Source: Mycolicibacterium sp. (lineage in GTDB: Bacteria > Actinomycetota > Actinomycetes > Mycobacteriales > Mycobacteriaceae). From it: DNA of 64,000 nucleotides. Position 1 is the first letter of the stretch. Every line of letters begins with the position of its first letter. Below are positions 33,910 to 42,595 of the stretch, in pieces. The notes below the pieces were generated by a model. The model ran no database searches. It worked only from the letters and a program-made list of their open reading frames with translations, and was not told the origin of the DNA. The DNA is taken from contig NZ_JAEMTA010000001.1 of assembly GCF_016462545.1 (NCBI RefSeq), forward strand, positions 444,668 through 508,667, read 5' to 3'. The position numbers and the translations under genes were made by a program.

Positions 33910-34151
33910 GGGCCCTCCGGTGGTCGACGCTCGGCGCGATAATTGCCGACGCGCAACCATTCCTCGCGGTCCTCCGGCGTCGCCAACGTGAAACTCGACA
34001 ACTCGAGGGGGCACAGGAAGACGTGCTCGCCGCCTTCGAGGTCTTCGACGAGCAGGCGGGGGCCGTTGCCGCTCGTGTCCAGCGACAACCGCACGGCTGC
34101 GAACTCGTTCACCAGTTCGGCGAGGACGCGGCGTCCGGCCGGAGTATTCAC
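33906..34151 (-). CDS. Conserved small protein of unknown function
   Basis: The likely start is GTG 34151, giving 81 residues: an N-terminal helix (GRRVLAELVNEFAAVRLSLD), a beta region (GPRLLVEDLEGGEHVFLCP) and a terminal helix (TPEDREEWLRVG). It has one cysteine and no signal or membrane segment. It is the promoter-proximal gene of the leftward operon and overlaps the aldolase start by four bases, so it is probably made in stoichiometric amounts with the aldolase/DUF35 complex. No family is recognised. Confidence 0.6.
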   Translation of the reverse strand: MNTPAGRRVLAELVNEFAAVRLSLDTSGNGPRLLVEDLEGGEHVFLCPLELSSFTLATPEDREEWLRVGNYRAERRPPEGP

Positions 34152-34348
34152 CTGCCCAGTTTTACCGCATACGACTGTCAGAATCAATGGCGCTGCATGT
34201 TCTCGTCGATCCGTGCGCGCGAGGTCGCCTGCGGGGTATGGACCTTCTCTACATGGGCACATATGGTCTATGTGACCATGGTTAGACGTTCGAATTTGCG
34301 ATGGCAGAAGTCGACAGCGCTGTCAGAAATAGGAATTGAGAGGGCGAG
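34152..34348. promoter_or_regulatory. Divergent promoter region of Rieske and meta-cleavage operons
   Basis: This 197-base region separates the two large catabolic operons. TGTCAGAAATA at 34321-34331, 18 bases before the rightward start, is the same motif as the CGTCAGAAA repeats at 5329/5349, and its last ten bases are the exact reverse complement of 36881-36890. An 8-bp palindrome ACCATGGT lies at 34275-34282. GAGAGG precedes the rightward ATG. Confidence 0.45.
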
Positions 34349-35272
34349 ATGACCCAGGCGCAGGTACCGGAGACGGAGGCGGCCGGAGCGGTGGTGGACA
34401 CCATCAACTACCGCAGCATCTGGATGTACCTCAAGGAGCTGGACTTCCGTCAGGGGTACCTTGACGTTCCGGTCAACGGCGCGACCGTGCGCACGCGCTA
34501 CGCAGAGGCGGGCAGTCCCGACAAGCCGCACGTGATCATGCTTCACGGCACGGGCGGACACTGGGAGACGTTCGCCCCCAACCTCGCCGCCCTGAGCAAG
34601 CACTTCCATTGCGTGGCGATCGACATGGTCGGCAACGGTTTCTCCGACAAGCCGGACTACGACTACGAGATCGCAATCTACGTCGAACACGTTCTCGGGG
34701 TGATGGACCACTTCGGCATGGCGTCGGCGAACCTGGTCGCCATGTCACTCGGGGCGTTCGTTGCGTCGGCTCTCTCCGTCGGCCATCCCGGTCGGGTGGA
34801 CAGGGTGATCCTGATGTCGCCCGCCGGTCGGGAGTCCTCCGCGTCCAACATGGCGCGCATCCGCGCGGAACGCACCAAGGCGGTCAACGAACCGACGTGG
34901 GAATCGCTGCACGCGGTCTTCGCTCACCTGATCGCCGACGAGGCCAACCGGCTGCCGGACCTGATCGGTCTGCGCCAGGCGGTCTACCGGCGCGACGACA
35001 CCCGCAACACGATCGATCATCTCTTGATCCTGCAGGACGAGAAGGTGCGCGACCGTAATCTCATTCCCGACGACGAGTGGCGTGGCATCACTGCGCCCGT
35101 GATGATCGTGGCCTCAGGCAGGGACCACGGTGTGTACCAGGACACCGCTCGCACCATCGCGGACCTCATTCCGAACTCGGAGGTCTTCGAGATGGCCGCG
35201 GTGCGGCATTGGCCGCACTTCGAGGACCCCGAGGCGTTCAACGCCGCAGCGGTGGAGTTCCTGACGCGATGA
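34349..35272 (+). CDS. Alpha/beta hydrolase, meta-cleavage-product (C-C) hydrolase type
   Basis: The 307-residue product has [10 protein letters not shown] (oxyanion region) near 70, the nucleophile serine in [12 protein letters not shown] near 130, aspartate in [10 protein letters not shown] near 253 and histidine in [12 protein letters not shown] near 288. The sequence and its two downstream neighbours point to hydrolysis of the carbon-carbon bond in a ring-cleaved 2-hydroxy-6-oxo-dienoate. No extradiol dioxygenase that would make this substrate is present in the window. The stop overlaps the hydratase start. Confidence 0.82.
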   Translation: MTQAQVPETEAAGAVVDTINYRSIWMYLKELDFRQGYLDVPVNGATVRTRYAEAGSPDKPHVIMLHGTGGHWETFAPNLAALSKHFHCVAIDMVGNGFSDKPDYDYEIAIYVEHVLGVMDHFGMASANLVAMSLGAFVASALSVGHPGRVDRVILMSPAGRESSASNMARIRAERTKAVNEPTWESLHAVFAHLIADEANRLPDLIGLRQAVYRRDDTRNTIDHLLILQDEKVRDRNLIPDDEWRGITAPVMIVASGRDHGVYQDTARTIADLIPNSEVFEMAAVRHWPHFEDPEAFNAAAVEFLTR

Positions 35273-36120
35273 GCCGCCCCGGCGAGGATGATCTCGCGGA
35301 CATCGCCGGCCGACTGTATGCGGCCGAGCAGAGCCGGACGCCGATCCGCCAGCTGTCCCTGGACTACCCCGAGATGACCATCGAGGACGCCTACGCGGTG
35401 CAGCGGGCGCTCGTCTCGCTGAAGGTAGCCGACGGTCGAAAGATCAAGGGCCGCAAGATCGGTCTGACGTCAAAGGTCATGCAGCGCGCGGTGTCGATCG
35501 ACGAGCCTGACTACGGCGCGCTGTTCGACGACATGTTCGTCGAGGACGGTGGACGGGTGGCGCTGGGTCGCTTCATCCGTCCGCGCGTCGAGGTCGAATT
35601 GGCATTCGTGCTGGGCGAGGCGCTGGCGGGGCCCGACGTCACGCTGTTCGACGTCTTGCGGGCGACCGAGTTCGTCACTCCCGCGCTCGAGATACTGGAC
35701 GCACGGGTGCAGATGTCGGACCCCGAGACAGGGCATCTGCGCACGATCGTCGACACCATCTCGGACAACGCCGCCAATGCGGGCCTGGTCCTGGGCGGGC
35801 GGGTGGTACGACCGCTCGACGTCGACCTGCGCTGGGTGGCTGCACTCCTGCTGCGCAACGGGGTCATCGAGGAGTCCGGGGTCGCGGCCGCCGTCCTCAA
35901 TCATCCTGGCAACGGAGTGGCGTGGTTGGCCAATCGACTTGCCCCGCATGATGTCTCGTTGCAACCCGGTGAGGTCATTCTGTCGGGCTCGTTCACCAAA
36001 CCGGTGTTCGCCGAACCCGGGGACGTGTTCGTCGCCGACTACGGTCCGCTGGGCAGCGTCTCCGTGGCTTTCGACCGGAGCCGCTCGGCCGGCGACATTG
36101 AACCGAGCCCTGCGTCATGA
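35269..36120 (+). CDS. 2-keto-4-pentenoate hydratase family protein
   Basis: The ATG at 35269 overlaps the hydrolase stop (ATGA), giving 283 residues. [33 protein letters not shown] at about 60-92, [16 protein letters not shown] near 105 and [20 protein letters not shown] near 240 match the MhpD/HsaE-type hydratase fold. It adds water to 2-hydroxypenta-2,4-dienoate or a homologue in meta-cleavage pathways. The gene overlaps the aldolase that would take the product. Confidence 0.88.
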   Translation: MSRPGEDDLADIAGRLYAAEQSRTPIRQLSLDYPEMTIEDAYAVQRALVSLKVADGRKIKGRKIGLTSKVMQRAVSIDEPDYGALFDDMFVEDGGRVALGRFIRPRVEVELAFVLGEALAGPDVTLFDVLRATEFVTPALEILDARVQMSDPETGHLRTIVDTISDNAANAGLVLGGRVVRPLDVDLRWVAALLLRNGVIEESGVAAAVLNHPGNGVAWLANRLAPHDVSLQPGEVILSGSFTKPVFAEPGDVFVADYGPLGSVSVAFDRSRSAGDIEPSPAS

Positions 36121-36875
36121 CGAACCGGTGGACGCAGCGCATCGGCGCGGGGCAACCCCGCTTTGGCATGTGGCTGGCCTCCGGTAGCAGCTACGTCACC
36201 GAGGTCTGCGCGGGTTCCGGCATCGACTGGGTGCTGCTGGATCAGGAGCACGCGCCCAACGATCTGCGCACCACGCTCGAACAGTTGCAGGTCCTCGCCG
36301 GCTACCCAGACGTCGACGTGGTGGTGCGTCCACCCGTCGCCGACCCGGTGGTGATCAAACGACTTCTGGACATCGGTGCGCAGAACATCATCGTCCCGAT
36401 GATCGACGGTCCCTCGGAGGCTTCGGCAGCGGTGGCGGCCACCCGCTATCCACCCGACGGCATCCGCGGCGTCGGCAGTGCGTTGGCCCGAGCATCGCGG
36501 TGGAACCGCATTTCTGACTATCTCGTCACCGCGGACGAGTCGGTGTCGCTGACCGTTCAGGTGGAGTCGCTGGCCGGGTTGGAGCGGTTGAGTGAGATCG
36601 CGGACGTCGACGGCGTGGACGCGGTGTTCATCGGACCCGCCGACCTGGCCGCGTCGATGGGCAAGCTTGGACAACCCGAGCACCCAGAAGTGGTGAGCAC
36701 CATCGAGAATGCGCTCGCAATCATCGTGAACCACGGCAAGGGCGCCGGGATCAACGCGTTCAACGAGTCGATCGCGCGGCGCTATCTCCGCGCTGGCGCC
36801 AGCTTCGTCCTCGTCGGCGCCGACGTGGCAATCCTCGCGCGCGGCGCGGAGCAGCTTGTGGCCAAGTACCGCTAG
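36117..36875 (+). CDS. HpcH/HpaI-type class II pyruvate aldolase
   Basis: The 252-residue product has [34 protein letters not shown] near 17-50 (active-site histidine in EHAPND), the metal glutamate in [10 protein letters not shown] near 147 and the aspartate in [10 protein letters not shown] near 172. The family cleaves 4-hydroxy-2-oxo acids to pyruvate plus an aldehyde. It follows the hydratase by a four-base overlap, completing a hydrolase-hydratase-aldolase lower pathway. In most catechol pathways this step is done by a DmpG-type aldolase, so HpcH in that position is a variation. Confidence 0.88.
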   Translation: MTNRWTQRIGAGQPRFGMWLASGSSYVTEVCAGSGIDWVLLDQEHAPNDLRTTLEQLQVLAGYPDVDVVVRPPVADPVVIKRLLDIGAQNIIVPMIDGPSEASAAVAATRYPPDGIRGVGSALARASRWNRISDYLVTADESVSLTVQVESLAGLERLSEIADVDGVDAVFIGPADLAASMGKLGQPEHPEVVSTIENALAIIVNHGKGAGINAFNESIARRYLRAGASFVLVGADVAILARGAEQLVAKYR

Positions 36876-36886
36876 ACCTTTATTTC

Positions 36887-36908
36887 TGACGTTAATGTCA
36901 CCTATAGT
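36887..36908 (+). promoter_or_regulatory. Probable leaderless promoter with TGAC-N6-GTCA operator
   Basis: TGACGTTAATGTCA (36887-36900) is symmetric at 12 of 14 positions and abuts a TATAGT -10 hexamer (36903-36908). The ATG at 36917 is eight bases after the hexamer with no ribosome-binding site, the layout of a leaderless mycobacterial transcript. The reverse-oriented TTTCTGACG motif (36883-36891) overlaps it. TGACATTAA recurs at 44089. Confidence 0.5.
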
Positions 36909-36916
36909 TGGGCATC

Positions 36917-38089
36917 ATGGACCTGGACTTCACCACCGATCAACTCGAGTTCCGAGATCAGGTCCGCACGTGGCTCGACGAGAACAAGCCGACCGAACCG
37001 CGTCCCCGTGATGACGCGGGCATCCGCGAGTACGACCTCGCCTGGCAACGCACCCAGTCCGACGGGGGCTGGGCCGGCATCGCTTGGCCGACCGAGTACG
37101 GCGGCAAGGGCCTGACCCTTCTCCAACAACTGATCTGGTACGAGGAGTACGCCGCACGGGGATTCCCTGGCATCGACGCGTGCTTCGTCGGCAACTCGCA
37201 CGCGGGCCCGACCCTGATGACCCGCGCCACCGATGCGCAGAAGACCTTCCATCTGCCGAAGATCCTTCGCGGCGAGGTGATCTGGTGTCAGGGCTTCTCC
37301 GAACCCGGCGCTGGCTCGGACCTTGCGGCGCTGCGCACCAAGGCGGTGGTCGACGGGGAACACCTGGTGGTCTCGGGCCAGAAGCTGTGGACCAGCTTCG
37401 CCACGGTCGCCGACTATCAGGAACTGCTGGTGCGCACCGACAACACCGGGAGCAAGCACAAGGGCATCACCTGGGTCATCTGTGACATGAACACCCCGGG
37501 CATCGACATCCGCCCGATCGAGACCATCGAGGGCGGCTCGGAGTTCTGCGAGGTGTTCTACGACGACGTCCGCATCCCGCTGTCCAACGTCGTCGGCGAC
37601 GTCGGCGAGGGGTGGTCGGTCGCGATGGCCACACTGTCCTTCGAGCGTGGCACCGCCTTCACCGCCAATCAGGTGCGGCTCGCGAAGATCATCGAGGACT
37701 TGATCTCCTATGCTCGCGATCACGTCGGCCCGGACGGTCGTCGACCCGCCATCGCCGACGACGAGATCGCGCGGCGGCTGGCCAAGGCGCGGGCCTCGGT
37801 GGCGTCGCTTCGGGCCTTGACCTACACCAACATCTGCGAGGCCATGAAGACCGAAACCCCCGGTCCCCGTGGCTCGATCGTCAAGTTGCTCTACGCCGAC
37901 CTGGCCAAGGAGATCGGCAAGCTGGCGATGGACATCCTGGGACCCGAGTCGGTCCGCCATTCCTCACGCTGGGACGTCGACGGCTGGGTTGGCTACTACT
38001 ACTACAGCTTCTCCCAAGCCATCGGCGGTGGTACCTCGGAGATCCAACGCAACATCGTCGGGGAACGCGTGCTGGGGCTGCCCAGGTGA
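36917..38089 (+). CDS. Acyl-CoA dehydrogenase, alpha-type subunit
   Basis: The 390-residue product starts MDLDFTTDQLEFRDQV at ATG 36917; a TTG at 36908 would overlap the -10 box. WCQGFSEPGAGSDLAALRTKAV lies near 128, SGQKLWTSFATVADYQELL near 155, and IGGGTSEIQRNIVGERVLGLPR at the C terminus lacks the EGT glutamate. It is followed after 12 bases by a beta-type subunit, the classical arrangement of mycobacterial alpha2beta2 FadEs acting on steroid-like CoA esters. It is first in a new transcription unit behind the aldolase. Confidence 0.9.
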   Translation: MDLDFTTDQLEFRDQVRTWLDENKPTEPRPRDDAGIREYDLAWQRTQSDGGWAGIAWPTEYGGKGLTLLQQLIWYEEYAARGFPGIDACFVGNSHAGPTLMTRATDAQKTFHLPKILRGEVIWCQGFSEPGAGSDLAALRTKAVVDGEHLVVSGQKLWTSFATVADYQELLVRTDNTGSKHKGITWVICDMNTPGIDIRPIETIEGGSEFCEVFYDDVRIPLSNVVGDVGEGWSVAMATLSFERGTAFTANQVRLAKIIEDLISYARDHVGPDGRRPAIADDEIARRLAKARASVASLRALTYTNICEAMKTETPGPRGSIVKLLYADLAKEIGKLAMDILGPESVRHSSRWDVDGWVGYYYYSFSQAIGGGTSEIQRNIVGERVLGLPR

Positions 38090-38101
38090 AAGGACTAGAT
38101 C

Positions 38102-39124
38102 GTGGACCTGCTGCCAGGAACTGAGCAACTCGAACTCGTCTCGGCGGCAGGTGAATTCCTCGCCGAACGGATGCCGGTGGAACACATCCGCGCGGGCCGC
38201 GACGCGGACACGCTGGTGTCGGACGAGCTGTGGCGCGAGGTCGCCGAGATGGGCCTACTCACCCTGGGTCTCGACGAGGCCTCGGGAGGGTCGGGCCGTC
38301 CCATCGACGACGAGGTGCTGCTGTTCGTGGAGCTCGGCAGGCGATTGGCACCCGGCCCCTTCCTGGCGGGCACACTGGCTGCCAGAGTGGCTGCCGGCAG
38401 CGGCGATCTCGAGCTCGCCGAGCGCATCGGCGGCGGAGACGTCAAGGTGGCGCTCGCAGTGCTGCGCGGCGTTGGCGACGCCCGTCCGGTGAAGGGCACG
38501 TTCGACATCTTCGATCCCGCCGACGCATCACACGTGGTGATCGTGACCAGATACGGCGCCGCGCTCGTCGACGTCGACTCCTTCGGACCGCTGACACCGG
38601 TTCGGGCCGCGGATCCTGGCACCCGGATGGCCTCCGCGGCCGTCGAGTCGGCCGAACCGCTGCACTGGCTTCCGGCCGAGGACGAACCGATCTGGGCGCG
38701 CGCCATGGTGCTCTCGGCCGCCTTCCTGACCGGGTTGGCGTCGGCGGCGGCGGCCTCGGCGACCGAACACGCCAAGACCCGGGAACAGTTCGGCAAGCCG
38801 ATCGGCGTGCACCAGGCGATAAAGCACACGTGCGTCGACATGGAGATCGCGGCCGAGGCCGCCCAAGCTCAGACGCTGTTCGCCGCCATCGCACTGGCGG
38901 ACGACCGCGTCGACGCGCTGCTCCAAGTGCTATCGGCCGCGACGGTAGCGGGTGCCGCGGCCGTCGACAACGCCGCCGCGGGTATCCACGTCTTCGGCGG
39001 GATGGGCTACACCTACGAGAACGACATGCACCTGTATCTCAAACGTGCCCAGGTGTTTCGGCATCTCTTCGCCGAGCCGACCGAGGTGCTTGCCGAGCTG
39101 CTGGCGCAGGACCGCGCGCAGTGA
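38102..39124 (+). CDS. Acyl-CoA dehydrogenase, beta-type subunit
   Basis: The 340-residue product (GTG start) is shorter than a full FadE. It has MDLLPGTEQLELV-like N-terminal sequence, REQFGKPIGVHQAIKHTCVDME near 225 and IHVFGGMGYTYENDMHLYLKRAQVF near 295-320. The His in the more common WEHD/H motif is Asn here (YEND). It should pair with the alpha subunit encoded immediately upstream. Its stop overlaps the thiolase-fold start (GTGA). Confidence 0.88.
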   Translation: MDLLPGTEQLELVSAAGEFLAERMPVEHIRAGRDADTLVSDELWREVAEMGLLTLGLDEASGGSGRPIDDEVLLFVELGRRLAPGPFLAGTLAARVAAGSGDLELAERIGGGDVKVALAVLRGVGDARPVKGTFDIFDPADASHVVIVTRYGAALVDVDSFGPLTPVRAADPGTRMASAAVESAEPLHWLPAEDEPIWARAMVLSAAFLTGLASAAAASATEHAKTREQFGKPIGVHQAIKHTCVDMEIAAEAAQAQTLFAAIALADDRVDALLQVLSAATVAGAAAVDNAAAGIHVFGGMGYTYENDMHLYLKRAQVFRHLFAEPTEVLAELLAQDRAQ

Positions 39125-40272
39125 GCGGCTCCGTCGCCATCGCAGGCGTCGCGCTGTCCGACGTCGGACGCGTCGACGACAAGGGCCCCTACGAGTTGAT
39201 CGCGCAAGCCAGCCGACGTGCGCTGGCCGATGCGGGGCTGAACCCCGGCGACGTCGATGGGCTGGCCTCCACCGGTCAGGGCACGCTGCCCCCGGTCGAC
39301 GTCGGTGAGTACCTCGGGCTGCGGCCGCGCTGGATCGACTCCACGGCCGTCGGCGGTGCATCGTGGGAGGTGATGGCCGCCCACGCGGTGGACGCGATCA
39401 CCGCGGGACATGCCGACGTGGTGCTGCTGACGTACGGCTCGACCGCACGATCCGACCTGCGAAAGGGGCTGCGGGGCGCCAACATCAATTGGGGAGCGCG
39501 TGGGCCACTGCAGTGGGAGGCCCCCTACGGCCACACCCTGGTGTCCAAGTACGCGATGGCCGCGCGACGACACATGCACACCTACGGCACCACGATCGAG
39601 CAGCTGGCCGAGGTCGCCGTTTCGGCGAGGTTCAACGCAGCCGACAACCCGGAGGCCTACTACCGCGACCCGATCACCATCGACGACGTGCTCGACGGCC
39701 CGATGATCGCCGACCCGTTCACCAAGCTGCACTGCTGCATTCGCAGTGACGGCGGTGCGGCCGCCGTTCTCGTCAGCGCGGAGCGTGCACGGGACCTCAG
39801 GAGCCCGCCGGTGTGGGTGCTCGGCTCCGGCGAGACCACCTCGCACATGCTGACCTCGCAGTGGGACGACCTGACCGTCGGTCCGGCGTCCGTCAGCGGG
39901 CCCTTGGCCTTCGCCCGCGCGGGACTGTCGCCGTCGGACGTGGACGTCGCCGAGATCTACGACGCGTTCACCTACATGCTGCTGCTCACCATGGAGGACC
40001 TCGGCTTCTGCCCCAAGGGGGAGGGCGGTGCGTTCGTCGAGAAGGGGACGCTGCGACTCGGCGGCGAGCTGCCCACCAACACCGACGGCGGTGGGCTGTC
40101 CGCGTGTCATCCGGGACAGCGTGGGCTGTTCCTCCTCGTGGAGGCGGCCCGGCAGCTGCGGGGCGAATGTGGGCCACGGCAGGTGCCCGACGCGCGTATC
40201 GCCTGCGTCAGCGGCACCGGCGGATGGTTCTGCTCAAGCGCCACGATGCTGCTCGGGGCGGAGGAGCCCTAG
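39121..40272 (+). CDS. Thiolase-fold (lipid-transfer) protein without adjacent DUF35
   Basis: The GTG at 39121 overlaps the FadE beta stop; the product has 383 residues. The cysteine segment reads TAVGGASWEV, so the thiolase nucleophile is missing, while the C-terminal NTDGGGLSACHPGQRG keeps a His-Pro reminiscent of GHP thiolases. AEIYDAFTYMLLL has the first conserved tyrosine, but the second (SEAY/SGFY in DUF35-paired copies) is absent. It may function with a DUF35 encoded elsewhere or be a different enzyme. The ligase starts directly after its stop. Confidence 0.82.
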   Translation: MSGSVAIAGVALSDVGRVDDKGPYELIAQASRRALADAGLNPGDVDGLASTGQGTLPPVDVGEYLGLRPRWIDSTAVGGASWEVMAAHAVDAITAGHADVVLLTYGSTARSDLRKGLRGANINWGARGPLQWEAPYGHTLVSKYAMAARRHMHTYGTTIEQLAEVAVSARFNAADNPEAYYRDPITIDDVLDGPMIADPFTKLHCCIRSDGGAAAVLVSAERARDLRSPPVWVLGSGETTSHMLTSQWDDLTVGPASVSGPLAFARAGLSPSDVDVAEIYDAFTYMLLLTMEDLGFCPKGEGGAFVEKGTLRLGGELPTNTDGGGLSACHPGQRGLFLLVEAARQLRGECGPRQVPDARIACVSGTGGWFCSSATMLLGAEEP

Positions 40273-41766
40273 ATGGCCCACGCACCGCTCGCCTCGGCCG
40301 CCACCAACACGCGTGAGCTCCTCGAGGCCGCGGCCGCCACCCACGGCGACCGCGAGGCCTACGTCGAGCCGGGGGCGCGAATCACCTTCGCCGACTGGAT
40401 CCCCCGGGCCCGTGGCGTAGCAGCGCAATTCGCCGACCTCGGCGTGGTCAAGGGCGACGTAGTCGCGCTGTGGCTACCGTCGGGCATCGAGTACGCCACG
40501 TGCTACGCGGCGGCGGCGATGATCGGCGCGATCACCACCGGGCTGAACCCGCGGCTCGGGCGCCGCGAGATCGCCTCCATCCTGGCGCAGGCCGACCCCG
40601 TGCTGATCGTCGCCGACGAGCGACTGGGTCCGTTGCCACCAGGTCCATCGACCGTGTTGCGACGAGAGGACCTGAGGACGTCGGGTGGGGAACTGCCACC
40701 GGTCGAGCTGACTCGTCGGGATCCGGTTGCGCTGATCTTCACCAGCGGTACGACGGGAACGCCGAAGGGCGCGGTGTTCGACGCCGACCGTCTCGCTGCG
40801 GGTGGTGCGGCGTCGGGTGTCATGAGCGCGCCCTACGACCGCCGCCTCACCTCGACGCCGTTCGCGCACGCCGGCTACATGTTCAAGCTGTGGGACCAAT
40901 TGATGTGGGGGAGTGCGCTGATCATTCCGCCCACGCCGTGGTCGGCCGACGGCATGTTCGACGTCCTCCGCGAGGAGCGGATCACGGTGGCCGGAGCCGT
41001 GCCGACCCAGTGGGCCAAGCTCCTCGAGGTCGACGGGGTGAGCCCGGAGGCATTGCCGCACTTGCGGATCGGTGTGGTGGCCACGGCGCCCGCGTCGCCC
41101 GCCCTGGTCCGTGGGGTGGCCGAGCGGATCGGCGTGCCGCTGGTGGTGAGGTATGCGATGACGGAGTGCCCGACCATCAGCGGCACCGAGCCCGGTGATT
41201 CCACAGAGGTTCAGTTCCGCACCGTCGGTCGACCGGCAGCCGGGATGGAGGTGCGCATCGCGCACGACGGTGTCGTCGAAGTGAGCGGCCCCTGCGTGAT
41301 GCGCGGGTACTGGCGCAATCCGGAGCTCACCGTCGAGGTGCTGCGCGACGGCTGGTTTCGTACCGGTGACGTCGGAGTGCTTGGTGACGACGGCAATCTC
41401 ACGCTGGTCGGGCGTCGCGGTGACATGTACATCCGCGGCGGCTACAACGTGCACCCCGGCGAGGTGGAACGGGTGCTGCTAGAGCACGCCGGGGTCGAAC
41501 AGGTTGCGGTGGTGGGCCGTCCGGCTCCGGTGATCGGGGAGATCGGCGTGGCGTGCGTGGTGCCCGTCGATCCGGGCGACCCGCCGACGTTGGCCGAGCT
41601 GCGTGGTCACGTGGCCTCGGAGCTGGCCGACTACAAGGCGCCCGATGAACTGCTGATCGTGGGCGAGATGCCGCTGACGGCGATGCTCAAGCCGGATCGA
41701 ACAGCGCTAGATCAGCTAATCACGATGCAGGACAATGACATTCAACGTCGACAACCAGCAGGATGA
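40273..41766 (+). CDS. AMP-dependent acyl-CoA ligase
   Basis: The 497-residue product has FTSGTTGTPKGAV near 156, VRYAMTECPTISG near 292, RRGDMYIRGGYNVHPGEVE near 380-398, and LTAMLKPDRTALD near 470 with the catalytic lysine but Leu replacing the usual preceding glycine. The start codon immediately follows the upstream stop. It is fourth in the 36917 operon; with the FadE pair and the SDRs it makes up a second ligase-dehydrogenase set analogous to the 11786 operon. Confidence 0.87.
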   Translation: MAHAPLASAATNTRELLEAAAATHGDREAYVEPGARITFADWIPRARGVAAQFADLGVVKGDVVALWLPSGIEYATCYAAAAMIGAITTGLNPRLGRREIASILAQADPVLIVADERLGPLPPGPSTVLRREDLRTSGGELPPVELTRRDPVALIFTSGTTGTPKGAVFDADRLAAGGAASGVMSAPYDRRLTSTPFAHAGYMFKLWDQLMWGSALIIPPTPWSADGMFDVLREERITVAGAVPTQWAKLLEVDGVSPEALPHLRIGVVATAPASPALVRGVAERIGVPLVVRYAMTECPTISGTEPGDSTEVQFRTVGRPAAGMEVRIAHDGVVEVSGPCVMRGYWRNPELTVEVLRDGWFRTGDVGVLGDDGNLTLVGRRGDMYIRGGYNVHPGEVERVLLEHAGVEQVAVVGRPAPVIGEIGVACVVPVDPGDPPTLAELRGHVASELADYKAPDELLIVGEMPLTAMLKPDRTALDQLITMQDNDIQRRQPAG

Positions 41767-41779
41767 GAGGAATGACACC

Positions 41780-42595
41780 ATGGGACGACACGACGGACGA
41801 GTAGCTTTCATCACCGGCGCGGCGCGGGGGCAGGGGCGCGCCCACGCGATCCGGCTGGCATCGGAGGGTGCCGACATCGTCGCGGTGGACATCTGCCGGG
41901 ACATCGACTCGATGGACTACCCCAACGCGACACCCGACGATTTCGACGAGACCATCAAGGGCGTAGAGAACGAGGGCAGGCGCATCATCGCGCATCAGGC
42001 CGACGTCCGCGACGCCGGTGCGTTGCGCCAGGCCGTCGAGGAGGGCGTCCGTGAATTCGGCCGCCTCGACATCGTGATCGCCAACGCCGGCATCATCCGA
42101 CTCGGAGGCGAGGGCGACCGGGAGCAGATCTTCCGCGACATCATCGACGTCAACCTGGTCGGGGTGTGGAACACCGTCGAGGCTGCGGCACCTGCGCTCA
42201 TCGACGGCGGCCGTGGCGGATCGATCGTGCTCACCAGCTCCAGCGCGGGCCTCAAGGGCACCGGAACCGATCGTGCCGGTGGCCAGGCCTACACGGCGGC
42301 CAAGCGCGGACTGGTCGGCCTGATGCAGGTGTGGGCGAATGAGTTCGCGCAGCATTGGATTCGGGTCAACACGATCCACCCGACGGGTGTGGCGACCGGC
42401 ATGGTGATGAACGAGACCATGGGCAAGCTGATGGCGTCGGGTGACGTCGCGATCTCGGCGATGCAGAACGCGCTGCCCATCCAGGTGCTGATGCCTGAGG
42501 ACATCGCCGGCGCGGTGGCGTGGCTCGTCTCGGACGAGGCGAAGTTCATCACCGGTGTGGCGTGGCCGCTGGATGCCGGCTTCGCGGTGCGCTGA
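41780..42595 (+). CDS. SDR oxidoreductase, mycofactocin-associated type
   Basis: The start at ATG 41780 has GAGAGGAA upstream; an in-frame ATG at 41735 overlaps the ligase. The 271-residue product has ITGAARGQGRAHAIRL and the insertion after VAVDICRDIDSMDYPNATPDDF, both hallmarks of the mycofactocin-linked SDR subfamily. NAGII, the serine in LTSSSAG and YTAAK are intact. It is closely similar in layout to the SDR at 14100. It overlaps the next SDR by one base. Confidence 0.85.
   Translation: MGRHDGRVAFITGAARGQGRAHAIRLASEGADIVAVDICRDIDSMDYPNATPDDFDETIKGVENEGRRIIAHQADVRDAGALRQAVEEGVREFGRLDIVIANAGIIRLGGEGDREQIFRDIIDVNLVGVWNTVEAAAPALIDGGRGGSIVLTSSSAGLKGTGTDRAGGQAYTAAKRGLVGLMQVWANEFAQHWIRVNTIHPTGVATGMVMNETMGKLMASGDVAISAMQNALPIQVLMPEDIAGAVAWLVSDEAKFITGVAWPLDAGFAVR

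Noticed and set aside
34266..34287. GTCTA ... TAGAC arms around ACCATGGT as an operator
   Set aside because: The 5-bp arms and the 8-bp inner palindrome are not on the same axis, so the symmetry is probably chance; kept only as a remark in the promoter entry.
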